Shown piece by piece: positions 1 to 8,577 of a stretch of DNA of 64,000 nt. Origin of the DNA: an uncultured Candidatus Saccharibacteria bacterium (GTDB taxonomy: Bacteria > Patescibacteriota > Saccharimonadia > Saccharimonadales > Saccharimonadaceae); the NCBI GenBank assembly GCA_947165465.1, contig CAMVAM010000002.1, positions 49,291 to 113,290 of the forward strand, in the 5' to 3' direction. Below the pieces are notes generated by a model, which made no database searches, was not told where the DNA came from, and worked only from the letters and a program-made list of their open reading frames with translations. Both the position numbers and the translations under genes were made by a program. Numbering within the stretch: the first letter of the stretch is position 1; each line of letters starts with the position of its first letter.

Positions 1-594
1 CTTAGTCTGTTGGAGTTCCTTCTCCGCTTCTGCCGATGAATAGTACGGCAAAATGATGAAGAATGATTTATCCATAATGTTAGCTTCTTGTGAAAGCACA
101 TCGATAAAGTTGATATAGTCATCCATCAATACGCCAAGAAGCATGTTATCGTTATTGCGACGAATATCGAGAAGTCTCTGTAAGTATGGTCCAATATCTA
201 CACGTTGTGAACGAATTAAAATCTGCGTTGTGAATTTAAGTGAGTTCAAGAAGTTCTGGTATGAATATTCCACACCTTCACGCTCCATATCAGACATAAG
301 ATCAAAGTTAATCGACTTACAAGCTACCACGGCGCGGAAAGAACCATCCTTCATAATCACCACATTATCGCGAAGCTCGGAAATGAGGAGTGTTGCCTGC
401 GTCGAAGTTGGTGAATCATGATTCGGCGACACCGGCATCATTTGTTGTGCATTCATCGCAGCCGAGCCAATGCTCTGCATTTGTTGTGGTTGCATCATTT
501 GTTGTTGTGGCATCATCATTTGAGGCTGTTGTCCCGGCAAAATCATTTGCGGGTTACCCATCTGTCCATTCTGGTAGTATTGCTGTGGATTCAT
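1..594 (-). CDS. VirB4/TraC-like conjugation ATPase, N-terminal part (runs off the window)
   Basis: Open frame on the minus strand from ATG at 594 to base 1 with no stop, so only the first 198 residues are present. It opens with a Gln/Met/Pro-rich tail (MNPQQYYQNGQMGNPQM...). An ordered domain follows with TQATLLISELRDNVVIMKDG and FRAVVACKSINFDLMS, which resembles the N-terminal domain of CPR TraC/VirB4 proteins placed next to PrgI. The Walker motifs would lie outside the window. The start is 1 nt past the stop of the PrgI gene, so the two are very probably co-transcribed. Family knowledge: VirB4 ATPases power type IV secretion and pilus assembly at the inner membrane. The family call rests on the N-terminus plus context. 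Confidence 0.7.
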   Translation of the reverse strand, partial: MNPQQYYQNGQMGNPQMILPGQQPQMMMPQQQMMQPQQMQSIGSAAMNAQQMMPVSPNHDSPTSTQATLLISELRDNVVIMKDGSFRAVVACKSINFDLMSDMEREGVEYSYQNFLNSLKFTTQILIRSQRVDIGPYLQRLLDIRRNNDNMLLGVLMDDYINFIDVLSQEANIMDKSFFIILPYYSSAEAEKELQQTK

Positions 595-595
595 A

Positions 596-1636
596 TTAGT
601 GTAACGAGACGAAAACCTCGCCCTCCTCCTTTTTATTTAACCGGTTAGCTTCTTTTGCGATGGTCGCAACAGTAAAATCAGGATTATTAGCTAATTCTAT
701 TATACTAGCATTTGGTGCTTCTGTGGAAACTTTTTTCGGCTCCGGTTCTGGTTCTTTCACTGGCTCCGGTTCCGGTGCTGGTACCGGTTTTTCTTCCGGC
801 TTCTTGCTCAGCATTCCACGGTTGTTCTGAATCATTGCACCACTCGTGTCTACATCATTACCACGACTAATCGCCGCCTTCATCGATGCAATTGCATCTT
901 CGTGTTCCGCATTCAAGCGATGTAATTCTTCTTCACGTAATTTAAATTCTGCTTCTTCACGTTGACGTTTTTGCTCTGCCAAGATTCTCTGCTGTTCCTC
1001 CTGCTGACGACGTTGCTCTGCTTCTTGGGCGGCACGTTGCTCGTCTTCGCGATTCTTTAGTGCCGTCTGCATTTCTTGCATCGCCACTTGTCTTTGCGTA
1101 GTCTTGTTTTGATCAATCACGCGGTTCAAATTCTCTGAATTATAAGAATCAAACATATCGCTCTGTGCATTTGCTTCCGCGACTAAATCTTCGCGCATCG
1201 AAGAATTCCCCGCACCTTTAATCGCATAGCCTTCAGAATCCACGAGATTCGCGAGGAATGACAATCTATGCGTCGCTTCCTCACCAGAAATATCGCGCGT
1301 CCTAATATCTTCTACAATCTTCGGAGCGGTAATTAAAATAGTTGAGTCACGTTGTCCCGGCATCCATACTCTCGTGTGTGGCTTAAGATAATAAGTCACC
1401 ATTGCCGCGAGATATGTTTCCATCGGCTGGTCTTTTTTAAGTGGAAGTGCGAGTACCAAAAACAGGAATACCGGAGGTAGGGGGATTAATGCAAGCAGCG
1501 GAAATAGTTGAAACAAACCCACCGCTAAAGCAATTAAACCGGCCGCTACTAGAAGGTATACAAACTGCCGAAAACTAAACGGCCCAATCAGTTTGTCATC
1601 TGCCTCAACGTCTTGAGGCACCTTATATTGCGCCAT
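596..1636 (-). CDS. PrgI family membrane protein with long coiled-coil tail
   Basis: 346 residues. The N-terminus (MAQYKVPQDVEADDKLIGPF) and two adjacent membrane segments at about residues 24-65 match the PrgI family, the VirB3-like partner of VirB4. Residues about 180-260 are a Glu/Gln/Arg-rich coiled coil (REDEQRAAQEAEQRRQQEEQ). They are followed by a Pro/Glu stretch (PAPEPEPVKEPEPEPKK) and a short conserved-looking end. It lies between the giant VirB6-like gene and the VirB4-like gene on the same strand. The -10 box TATAAT ends 9 nt before ATG, so the 5' leader is nearly absent. PrgI identity is good; the tail is an elaboration whose role is unknown. Confidence 0.8.
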   Translation of the reverse strand: MAQYKVPQDVEADDKLIGPFSFRQFVYLLVAAGLIALAVGLFQLFPLLALIPLPPVFLFLVLALPLKKDQPMETYLAAMVTYYLKPHTRVWMPGQRDSTILITAPKIVEDIRTRDISGEEATHRLSFLANLVDSEGYAIKGAGNSSMREDLVAEANAQSDMFDSYNSENLNRVIDQNKTTQRQVAMQEMQTALKNREDEQRAAQEAEQRRQQEEQQRILAEQKRQREEAEFKLREEELHRLNAEHEDAIASMKAAISRGNDVDTSGAMIQNNRGMLSKKPEEKPVPAPEPEPVKEPEPEPKKVSTEAPNASIIELANNPDFTVATIAKEANRLNKKEEGEVFVSLH

Positions 1637-1680
1637 ATACTAATTATTATAACATATCAAAACGGATATGATAAAGGGTT

Positions 1681-4600
1681 TTAATAGTTATCTGGATCGT
1701 TCAAAAGGTCGCAAAGGAACTCTTTTAGTGCATGGCTATCCGCATATGGATCGTCATCATGGAACTTCTTGTATTGAGTTGCAATAAAGCTATCTGCACC
1801 AAGCGTTTCTTTAACATAATTGTATGACTCGTTAAAGAATGCATCGTCATCGTCACGGTTGTCATGCCAGAGGTCTTCCACGTTCGATACAAATGTTGCT
1901 CTATCCGTCTCCGAGTAGACTCCGCCGGAAACCTCTTCATCTTCCACTGGAGCATCCGACTCACGGCGAGCCTCATTCATTCTGCGTTTAGCTTCTTCAA
2001 ATTCACGCTTCTCACGCAATTTGTCTTTTTCAAGCTTCACATTAATCGCCACTTCATTATCAAGATCGGCAAGTTCACGGACCCAGTCTTTCGCGTTGTT
2101 AGCGGCACCGGATCTACGGGTGCGGTAAATCTGGTTGAGTTTGCCCTTAGAGTCGAGCAAGCTTCTAAACTTCACACCGGCCATCTTCATCCTGACCTTC
2201 TTCACCTCAGCCTCGTAATTCTTCTTAGCCTCATCGGTTGAAAGATCACCATACTTAGTCTGAATCTCAGCCAGCTCACGCTCATATTCACGGCGTTCAG
2301 CCTTCTGCTCATCCGTCCAGCCTTCCATATTATCCTCTTCGTAAGCATCAGAAAGGTGGTTGATGAGTGCATCCTTATAGTCTGAACGAAGACCAAGAAT
2401 CTGTGTTGGCGTCTGGTCGGTCAGGTAGTTAAGCGTCTTCTTCTGGTAGTACTCACGAAGCTCTTCCTCATGGCCGGCAAAATCTTTATCCGTTTCCCAA
2501 ATTGGGAGCATCTCATAAGTACCATCGGCCTTCTGCTTTGGCGCATAACCGGTCTTTGCCTTCACGGCAGAAACTAGCTGTTCGCTACCAGACAAGAACT
2601 TAAGGCTTGCCGAAATAAATGACGGCTCAAATGATTTCTCGATTTCTGCTCTCTTCTTGATGTAGCCATCGAAATCAAGCTTACCGTCTGCACCTGTATA
2701 TGCTTCGCGAACGCTCTTATCAAAGTTATCGAGCGCCGTACGCTCAATACCATCAAGTGGCGTACCTTCCATGAGTTCACGCATGCCCTTCTTGGCATAC
2801 ATTACCTGGCCATCCGGCTCAATGTGGTAGCCTCTCACGTATTCATCGTAAGTCACCTTCATTTCTTGGCGCTCGTTCTTATTATAAACACGTGCCGTCT
2901 CAAGGTTGAGATATTTGCCAAAGCGTCTCATCCATGGGTCTGCGTCCTTCACTTCAAACATGAGGAAGCTTGCGAGGGACTGTGAAGCATGTGAGCCAAG
3001 ATCCACACCCTGGTTCAAAATGTTTACGAGCTGTTCACGCACAAGGTCAGTATCACCACGTTGATTGAGCACACGTAGACCTGGCAAAATCATATCGATA
3101 TTATCCGGTGCATCAGCACTCTTCGTCATTTCCGAAATTCTATTCACATTCATTACAGTTGGAGGTACGAGCTCAAAGTACTTCTGCATCTTATTTTCCA
3201 CAATCTTACGTTGCGTATCGTATGAAAGTGCAGCGTTAGCGGCAGCAAATTGTACATCGTTAAGATTACCTTCCATCACCTTAGCAGCCATGTTGTAGCG
3301 GTCGAGTGCAGACTGGCGATCAGCATCCGAAGCGAACGTCGTCTTGTAGTCTTTCTTAAGCACGCGATTACCGGCCTCATCCGTAGTAAAGCCATACTGC
3401 TCATCCATATGTGCATTGACAGCAGCTTCCATACGCTTGTGGAAGCCTTCGGCATTTTCGTAAGCAATCTTCTCACCACGCGCAGCCTCAATCTTCAGCT
3501 TATCTGCCGCCTGAACCGTTTGCTGGTCAAGTTTATCGAGACGTGCTCTTTGTGCCGTACCCTCCTTAGCGAGGTAACCCATGCCCTTATTCATCTGGTT
3601 CTGATGCTTCATAATATCGCTCTGGTATTCCAGATTCTGTGCCTGCTCAGCGTAAGCCTTCTCACCTTCCTTGGTTGGCGAACCGTCCCTCTTGTAATGC
3701 TTATTTGCCACATATGCAAGACCACGATTTCTCACGGTTGCTGCATGCTCTTTCGTTTCTTCATCACGAGCAATCTTTCTATTCGACATAAACTGCATCA
3801 AAGCTGCCGATGGTGTATATACGTTTCTACGTGCCAAAGTTCTCTGCTTCGTGAGTTCGCGACGTGAATCCGCCCAGCTGCGGTTGGCTGCCAGTGGTCT
3901 CGAAGCGAGGCCACGAATTTTGCTGTTGACCGTCGAAAGGAACGTACCGGACATCTTCATGAGGCTTACTGAGAAGAAGAGTGGGAAAATCTGCACTGCA
4001 ATACCGAGTAGCAAGCTAAATCCGTCTTGCGCATTTGTAATAATTGCCCAACCGGCGAGGTTCGACGCACCAAAGAGTAGCGAGAACATCGGGTAAAATA
4101 CCAACATTTTCACGAATAGGTTTTTCCATTTCGTGAAATACTGATCCGTGTTTGGCAGCATATTCGCCACAAATGCCATCGGTGAAATCATAATAAGTAG
4201 TGCCACCACCGCCTGACGCATTGAAATCGTAATCAGACCGGCGACCACCGCTACGATACCACCAAGTACTAATGGAATTAACATCCAAATCGTACCCGTT
4301 TCAAAGGCGATTACTGCTGCACCAACTGCGATTACGGAACCACCGGCCAGCGCACCATAAAGCTCCGCCATCGAAGTACCAGAGAATGTTCCGGCCGTAA
4401 TCGAACCGGCCGTCGATTGCTCAATCGAAGTAAATAAACCTCTAAGGCTATTACCCACGATGTTCGACACATCCACCGCTAGTGAACAAATCACAAAGCT
4501 AAGGTTGATGAGAATCGCCGTTACAATCAGCTTCGGCAGTACTTTCTTAATTCCGTAGTTTGAAATCCCATACCCGGTAATCTGCGAAATCACCACAATC

Positions 4601-5091
4601 ATAAAGAAGATGATGAATACAATATTCGTAAATCCGCGTATGTATTTCCAAATTTCATAGATCGGAGCTCCATCCTTTAATTCCACCGGGTTAATCTGTA
4701 AAATGTTCTCGATCTTTCCGTAAATCCAGTCGATTGCTTCTGACAATTTCCCAGTTGTCGGACATACTAACCAGCCGAGTGCCCCAAGACTTTCTTCACA
4801 GGTTACACCTTTTTTCTGGGTGTTATTGTTTGCGTTCTGGCTATTATTGTTCTTATTCTGTGTATTATTTGCATTCTGCGTAGTAGTTTGTTGCTGATTG
4901 GTCGCTGCAGTCGCGATGGTCGTTACCGGATTCGCAGTCGCTACCGTGATAAATGATTCTTTTTCTCGTATAGAGGTAGCTTCAGCATTTTGTGGCAATA
5001 AAATTGCCAGCCCAAACATAGCCATAATACCAAAAAGACAGCCCAAAATGGCTTTTCTCAGACGATTATTTGAGTGTCTCTTTAATATCAT
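1681..5091 (-). CDS. Giant VirB6/TrbL-like membrane protein with ~700-residue cytoplasmic tail
   Basis: 1136 residues from the ATG at 5091, chosen for the GGAGG ribosome site about 8 nt upstream. It has a signal-anchor at residues 13-35, an Asn/Gln/Thr-rich linker at about 45-95, then five to seven membrane segments between about 150 and 380 (GFTNIVFIIFFMIVVIS, VLPKLIVTAILINLSFVICS, GGIVAVVAGLITISMRQAVV). This is the layout of VirB6/TrbL polytopic channel proteins. From about 400 to the end it is hydrophilic, helical and highly charged with no domain I recognise. Typical VirB6 proteins are about 300 residues, so the tail is a large extension. Gene order VirB6-PrgI-VirB4 supports a T4SS-like role. 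VirB6-like identity rests on topology and context. Confidence 0.65.
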   Translation of the reverse strand: MILKRHSNNRLRKAILGCLFGIMAMFGLAILLPQNAEATSIREKESFITVATANPVTTIATAATNQQQTTTQNANNTQNKNNNSQNANNNTQKKGVTCEESLGALGWLVCPTTGKLSEAIDWIYGKIENILQINPVELKDGAPIYEIWKYIRGFTNIVFIIFFMIVVISQITGYGISNYGIKKVLPKLIVTAILINLSFVICSLAVDVSNIVGNSLRGLFTSIEQSTAGSITAGTFSGTSMAELYGALAGGSVIAVGAAVIAFETGTIWMLIPLVLGGIVAVVAGLITISMRQAVVALLIMISPMAFVANMLPNTDQYFTKWKNLFVKMLVFYPMFSLLFGASNLAGWAIITNAQDGFSLLLGIAVQIFPLFFSVSLMKMSGTFLSTVNSKIRGLASRPLAANRSWADSRRELTKQRTLARRNVYTPSAALMQFMSNRKIARDEETKEHAATVRNRGLAYVANKHYKRDGSPTKEGEKAYAEQAQNLEYQSDIMKHQNQMNKGMGYLAKEGTAQRARLDKLDQQTVQAADKLKIEAARGEKIAYENAEGFHKRMEAAVNAHMDEQYGFTTDEAGNRVLKKDYKTTFASDADRQSALDRYNMAAKVMEGNLNDVQFAAANAALSYDTQRKIVENKMQKYFELVPPTVMNVNRISEMTKSADAPDNIDMILPGLRVLNQRGDTDLVREQLVNILNQGVDLGSHASQSLASFLMFEVKDADPWMRRFGKYLNLETARVYNKNERQEMKVTYDEYVRGYHIEPDGQVMYAKKGMRELMEGTPLDGIERTALDNFDKSVREAYTGADGKLDFDGYIKKRAEIEKSFEPSFISASLKFLSGSEQLVSAVKAKTGYAPKQKADGTYEMLPIWETDKDFAGHEEELREYYQKKTLNYLTDQTPTQILGLRSDYKDALINHLSDAYEEDNMEGWTDEQKAERREYERELAEIQTKYGDLSTDEAKKNYEAEVKKVRMKMAGVKFRSLLDSKGKLNQIYRTRRSGAANNAKDWVRELADLDNEVAINVKLEKDKLREKREFEEAKRRMNEARRESDAPVEDEEVSGGVYSETDRATFVSNVEDLWHDNRDDDDAFFNESYNYVKETLGADSFIATQYKKFHDDDPYADSHALKEFLCDLLNDPDNY

Positions 5092-5125
5092 CAAATATTT
5101 CCTCCCTGTTTTGAGGGGTGTTATA

Positions 5126-5154
5126 ATTATAGCACACATAAGCTTTTTTGTCAA
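5126..5154 (-). promoter_or_regulatory. Consensus sigma70 promoter of the VirB6-PrgI-VirB4 operon
   Basis: On the minus strand, -35 TTGACA (5149-5154), 17-nt spacer, -10 TATAAT (5126-5131). Transcription would begin near 5119, giving a leader of about 28 nt with a GGAGG site before the ATG at 5091. Confidence 0.75.
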
Positions 5155-5247
5155 GGTATTTAACAGAGATTACAACGCTTATGACTTCCTTTGTCGTTTT
5201 AAAAAAAATATGCTATTATAAAATCAAGTTAACAAATGGATTTTTAA

Positions 5248-5988
5248 ATGAAAAAAATACTGTCTAAACTCTTCGTCGCCGTGCTCATGCTCTTCGCGAC
5301 ACTATCAATTACGACGTCATTATCTACAAGCCAAACATACGCCACTAACCAAGGACCACAGACGCAACAAACCGGCAATTGTACACAATTTCTCGGCATG
5401 AATTCATGGAATTGTGGTTTAAAGGACTGGAACGTTGAAGGCAATATCAAAGAAAACATACAAAAAATCATCTTAAACATTGGTGATGCCGGTGTCACGA
5501 TTGTCGGCTATGTCGCACTTGGCTTCATCATTTACGGTGGCTATCTCTATATGACATCTTCCGGAGATGCAGGAAAAATCGCCTCCGGCAAAAAGACTAT
5601 CACCCGTGCCATTATTGGTCTCCTCATTGTCGCTTGCGCCAAAATGATTTTCGGTGCCATTCTTTCCGCCATGGGTACTCGTGCTCAGGTCGGTGCCGGT
5701 CAAGAAACTGCCGTCATTATGCACGCCATTAACTGGGTCATCGGTGTCGCTGGTATCGTTTGTGTTATTTATATCGTTATCGGCGGTGTTGGCTACATGA
5801 CTTCAGCCGGCGATGTAGGAAAACTCCAACGAGCCAAAAACACAATTCTTTATGCCATCATCGGTCTTATCATTGTTGCTCTTTCCTTTGCTATTACGAA
5901 TTTTGTCATTTCGAGACTCGCAAATGGCCAGCAATCTTATTTAAATGAACCAAGTAGTCTAGCAATTAATATATCAAAGAAAGGATAA
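5248..5988 (+). CDS. Tandem VirB2/TrbC-like pilin protein (two pilin units)
   Basis: 246 residues with a signal peptide (KLFVAVLMLFATLSITTSLS, cleavage likely near residues 30-33). Two copies of the same membrane hairpin follow: residues about 85-140 (GYVALGFIIYGGYLYMTSSG, then DAGKIASGKKTITRAIIGLL) and about 165-225 (GIVCVIYIVIGGVGYMTSAG, then DVGKLQRAKNTILYAIIGLI). Each unit has the TM - YMTS(S/A)G(D) - basic loop - TM pattern also found in the single-unit proteins downstream. These look like VirB2/TrbC pilins of a conjugative-type pilus. It heads a co-directional set of three pilin genes and is divergent from the VirB6 operon. Unit duplication inside one chain is unusual for VirB2. Confidence 0.7.
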   Translation: MKKILSKLFVAVLMLFATLSITTSLSTSQTYATNQGPQTQQTGNCTQFLGMNSWNCGLKDWNVEGNIKENIQKIILNIGDAGVTIVGYVALGFIIYGGYLYMTSSGDAGKIASGKKTITRAIIGLLIVACAKMIFGAILSAMGTRAQVGAGQETAVIMHAINWVIGVAGIVCVIYIVIGGVGYMTSAGDVGKLQRAKNTILYAIIGLIIVALSFAITNFVISRLANGQQSYLNEPSSLAINISKKG

Positions 5989-5990
5989 AA

Positions 5991-6299
5991 ATGGACTTAC
6001 TAAAAATCTACGCAGACGCTATTACTGGTGGTGGCGGTATTGATCCAATACCTGGCGGAGAAGAAGATCTCCCAACCAAAGTCATCAATATCATCAACGT
6101 CGTAGTTGGAGTCCTCGGTATCGTTGCTGTTATCGTGGTCGTTATGGGTGGCATCACCTATATGACCTCAGCCGGCAATCCAGAAAAAGTTAAGAAAGCC
6201 AAGAATACTATCCTATATGGCGTAATCGGTCTTATCATCTGTGCCCTTGCCTTTGCTATTGTCAATTTCGTGATTAAAAACATCATCGGCGCAGCCTAA
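5991..6299 (+). CDS. VirB2/TrbC-like pilin subunit
   Basis: 102 residues, starting 2 nt after the previous stop with an AAAGGA ribosome site. A short N-terminal segment containing GGGGIDPIPGGEEDLP is followed by TM1 (VINIINVVVGVLGIVAVIVV), the motif GGITYMTSAGNPEKVKKAKN and TM2 (ILYGVIGLIICALAFAIVNF). The pattern is the same as in the neighbouring pilins at 5248 and 6364. Unlike the tandem protein it has no long cleavable signal. Function is inferred from the two-TM VirB2/TrbC topology and the T4SS-like neighbours. Confidence 0.7.
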   Translation: MDLLKIYADAITGGGGIDPIPGGEEDLPTKVINIINVVVGVLGIVAVIVVVMGGITYMTSAGNPEKVKKAKNTILYGVIGLIICALAFAIVNFVIKNIIGAA

Positions 6300-6363
6300 A
6301 GATACCCGTTGATTTTTTAAAAAAATAATTATACAATTAAACTAAATTAACAAAAGGATTAAA

Positions 6364-6657
6364 ATGAATCAACTAGTTTCAACAGTTGCTACAACGATCA
6401 ACAACGTCGGCGACGAAAGTGGACTCGAAGACAAAATCATCGGCATCCTTAATGCTGTGATTGCAGTTCTCGGTATCGTTGCTGTTATCGTTATCATCAT
6501 GGGTGGTATCGGCTACATGACTTCTTCTGGCGATGCCGGCAAAGTTAAAAAAGCCAAAGACACCATTCTTTACGGTGTTATCGGTCTTGTCATCGTTGCC
6601 CTTTCGTTCGCAATTGTGAACTTCGTCATTGGCAACATCATTGGTGGTGCTCAATAA
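6364..6657 (+). CDS. VirB2/TrbC-like pilin subunit
   Basis: 97 residues with an AAAAGGA ribosome site. TM1 (IIGILNAVIAVLGIVAVIVI), motif GGIGYMTSSGDAGKVKKAKD, TM2 (ILYGVIGLVIVALSFAIVNF). It is nearly superimposable on the protein encoded at 5991 and ends with an intrinsic terminator. Three consecutive genes thus supply four pilin units, and a fifth unit lies at 7981. It is probably a structural pilin of the same apparatus; the division of labour between paralogs cannot be told from sequence. Confidence 0.7.
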   Translation: MNQLVSTVATTINNVGDESGLEDKIIGILNAVIAVLGIVAVIVIIMGGIGYMTSSGDAGKVKKAKDTILYGVIGLVIVALSFAIVNFVIGNIIGGAQ

Positions 6658-6664
6658 AATCCAG

Positions 6665-6694
6665 AATATCTCCCTTCGGGGAGATATTTTTTAT
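6665..6694 (+). terminator. Intrinsic terminator of the pilin operon
   Basis: 10-bp stem AATATCTCCC / GGGAGATATT around a TTCG tetraloop, followed by a T run. Confidence 0.85.
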
Positions 6695-6699
6695 CCAAG

Positions 6700-6732
6700 A
6701 AAAAAGCGTCCCGCGAGGAGACGCCTTTTTAA
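6700..6732 (-). terminator. Intrinsic terminator downstream of hsp20
   Basis: Stem GCGTC / GACGC (6706-6724) with A/T runs on both sides. Read on the minus strand it closes the Hsp20 gene and is placed back-to-back with the pilin-operon terminator. Confidence 0.65.
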
Positions 6733-6738
6733 AGTCAA

Positions 6739-7254
6739 TTATTGAACCTGGATTTTCTTTGGTTCTTCGCTCTTCTCTTTATCGAAGGTAATCGTAAGAA
6801 CGCCGTCTTTCAGCTCTGCTCTTACACTGTTCTCGTCCTCGCGTACTGGAACAGGTAGTGCAATCGTTCTCGAAAATTCGCCCCAATAGCATTCTTGGAT
6901 ATGCCAGCGAGTCGTTTGCTCGTCTTCACCACCAGAAAGCACACCGGAAATCGTCAAAATGTTATCGGAAATACTGACATCGAGATCTGACTTCGAAATG
7001 CCAGCGGTGCGAGCCTTAACTACTAATTTGTCGGCGGTTTCGTAGACATCTACAGCGAGTTGTCCCGGAAAATCGTCGGTATCCCCCCACCCACCATCTT
7101 CATCTTCGACTGGTTCGCTGGTTTCTTCTTGAGGAGCCTCTTCGGTCACCTCTGCTGGTTCTTCTTTCGAAGGGGTGAGTTCTTCATCGCCTCCGAGAAA
7201 AGCAGCGGCGAGATCATCCTCCATCAGCAAATCGTCACTGTTATTACGAGCCAT
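6739..7254 (-). CDS. Hsp20 small heat-shock protein
   Basis: 171 residues. Residues 1-60 are acidic and low-complexity (SKEEPAEVTEEAPQEETSEP). The alpha-crystallin domain covers about 65-165: QLAVDVYETADKLVVKARTA, SDNILTISGVLSG, REDENSVRAELKDGVLTITF, with the C-terminal EEPKKIQVQ. Small heat-shock proteins are cytosolic ATP-independent holdases. The ATG is preceded by GGAGG. It forms a single-gene unit with its own terminator. Family identity is firm; the acidic arm is longer than usual. Confidence 0.88.
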   Translation of the reverse strand: MARNNSDDLLMEDDLAAAFLGGDEELTPSKEEPAEVTEEAPQEETSEPVEDEDGGWGDTDDFPGQLAVDVYETADKLVVKARTAGISKSDLDVSISDNILTISGVLSGGEDEQTTRWHIQECYWGEFSRTIALPVPVREDENSVRAELKDGVLTITFDKEKSEEPKKIQVQ

Positions 7255-7317
7255 ATTTCCTCCACTTATATTGTTATGCTTTATTATAAAGCAAGATTAA
7301 AGTAAAATCAAGAGAAT

Positions 7318-8007
7318 ATGCTCTTAAATGTAAAAAATACAACAGTTATGAATCCCCTAGACTGGCTCGCACCTCACACCTGTAGGGGTTGTGGGCTTAT
7401 CGGTAACGTTCTTTGCGCCCGTTGTAAAAAATACATAAGCACAAATTTTTCTAACATTTGTCCAGTTTGTAAACACGAAAAATCCGGCTTAAAATGTCCT
7501 CATTGCCCAGACTTTCCGGAATGCTTTTGCCTTGGTAAACGCGAAGATATCCTCGCTTTACTCATCCACGATTTCAAATACAATTCCACCCGCGCCATCG
7601 GCGTTACGCTTGCCAGCCTTCTAGCCGAACGCCTGCCAGACTTCCCCGAGAATTCTTGCTTCGTTCCCCTTCCAACTTCCACTCGCCATGTTAGAGAACG
7701 TGGTTTTGACCACACCTATTTCATCGCCAAACGCGTCGCAAAGAAAAAACATCTAAAAGTAAAGCGGCTCTTTGTTCGCACCGCCAACACTGTCCAGGTT
7801 GGTTCAGATCGAAACACCCGCCTCGCCCAAGCCGAACACGCCTTTGCTATTAATCCAAAGGTGGCAATCAACGAAAACACCACTTACATTCTTTTCGACG
7901 ATGTCTGGACTACCGGTGCCAGTATGAACGCTGCTATAAAAAAGCTCCGGGATGCCGGAGCTCGTAAAATCGTTGTTACATTACTTGCAACTAGTAGTCT
8001 GGACTAA
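7318..8007 (+). CDS. ComF family phosphoribosyltransferase-like protein
   Basis: 229 residues. Four-Cys zinc-binding N-terminus (CRGCGLIGNVLCARC, then CPVCKHEKSGLKCPHC) and a C-terminal PRTase motif (YILFDDVWTTGASMNAAIKK), both typical of ComFC/ComF. In competent bacteria ComFC aids DNA import to the cytosol; here a role near a T4SS-like apparatus is only suggested. Translation could also begin at the ATG at 7348 (MNPLDWLAPHTCRGC). The -10-like TAAAAT lies 9 nt before 7318. The last 27 nt overlap the convergent pilin gene. Confidence 0.83.
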   Translation: MLLNVKNTTVMNPLDWLAPHTCRGCGLIGNVLCARCKKYISTNFSNICPVCKHEKSGLKCPHCPDFPECFCLGKREDILALLIHDFKYNSTRAIGVTLASLLAERLPDFPENSCFVPLPTSTRHVRERGFDHTYFIAKRVAKKKHLKVKRLFVRTANTVQVGSDRNTRLAQAEHAFAINPKVAINENTTYILFDDVWTTGASMNAAIKKLRDAGARKIVVTLLATSSLD

Positions 8008-8409
8008 AGCGCCAGAAGTCTTTGTCGTGCTTGATGGGAGTGAAGAAATCACGAAGTTCACGATTGCAAATGCGAGGAAAGAAATAATGAGACCGATAAT
8101 TGCATAAAGCACGGTGTTCTTTGCATCCGTCACCTTCTTTGAATCACCACCGGAAACCACATACTTGATACCACCGATAATAAGCATAATCACAGCAATA
8201 ATACCTACAATGTAAAGAATCGTGTTGGTTACCTGCTTGAATACACCGGTATCACCGAAAAGATCACTTGGACAGCCAGTACACTGCGCTGCTTTTGCAC
8301 CATCCGCTAATGATGTGAATTGTGTCGCCGAAGCGATGTTAGAAAAACCAGTCAGCGCCACAAACGCACAGATTACAAACGATAATAAAACCTTAATAAC
8401 TTTTTTCAT
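7981..8409 (-). CDS. VirB2/TrbC-like pilin with signal peptide
   Basis: 142 residues from ATG 8409 (a longer upstream frame runs through a repeat and is not credible). Signal peptide VIKVLLSFVICAFVALTGFS, then a Cys-containing segment AAQCTGCPSD, TM1 (ILYIVGIIAVIMLIIGGIKY), VVSGGDSKKVTDAKN and TM2 (VLYAIIGLIISFLAFAIVNF). It is a diverged fifth pilin unit of the set at 5248-6657 on the opposite strand. A -10 like TATAAT lies a few nt upstream, so the mRNA may be almost leaderless. The convergent overlap with comF is 27 nt. Confidence 0.7.
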   Translation of the reverse strand: MKKVIKVLLSFVICAFVALTGFSNIASATQFTSLADGAKAAQCTGCPSDLFGDTGVFKQVTNTILYIVGIIAVIMLIIGGIKYVVSGGDSKKVTDAKNTVLYAIIGLIISFLAFAIVNFVISSLPSSTTKTSGALVQTTSCK

Positions 8410-8497
8410 ACTCTTATTATACCACAATACTCCACACTTGCCAAGAGGCCTAGGCATAAAAATAATACTAATTCTGAGGAAACTTTCCGACTTCCAA

Positions 8498-8565
8498 GAT
8501 AAAAATAACACTAGTTCCGAGGATACTTTCCGAACTGTATCCGAGGAGCTAGTGTTATTTTTATC
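8498..8565. repeat. Short palindromic element, family 1 copy a
   Basis: 17-bp perfect arms (GATAAAAATAACACTAG / its complement) enclose an inner stem GGATAC-TTTCCGAACT-GTATCC. A degenerate half copy (8457-8491) with the same ACTTTCCGA motif lies just upstream. It sits between the pilin gene and the duplicated tRNA-Ser 3' end. A second copy is at 45869-45932. Confidence 0.85.
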
Positions 8566-8577
8566 CAAATGTAAGCT

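Noticed and set aside
143..421. 92-codon plus-strand frame
   Set aside because: Antisense shadow of the VirB4/TraC-like gene.
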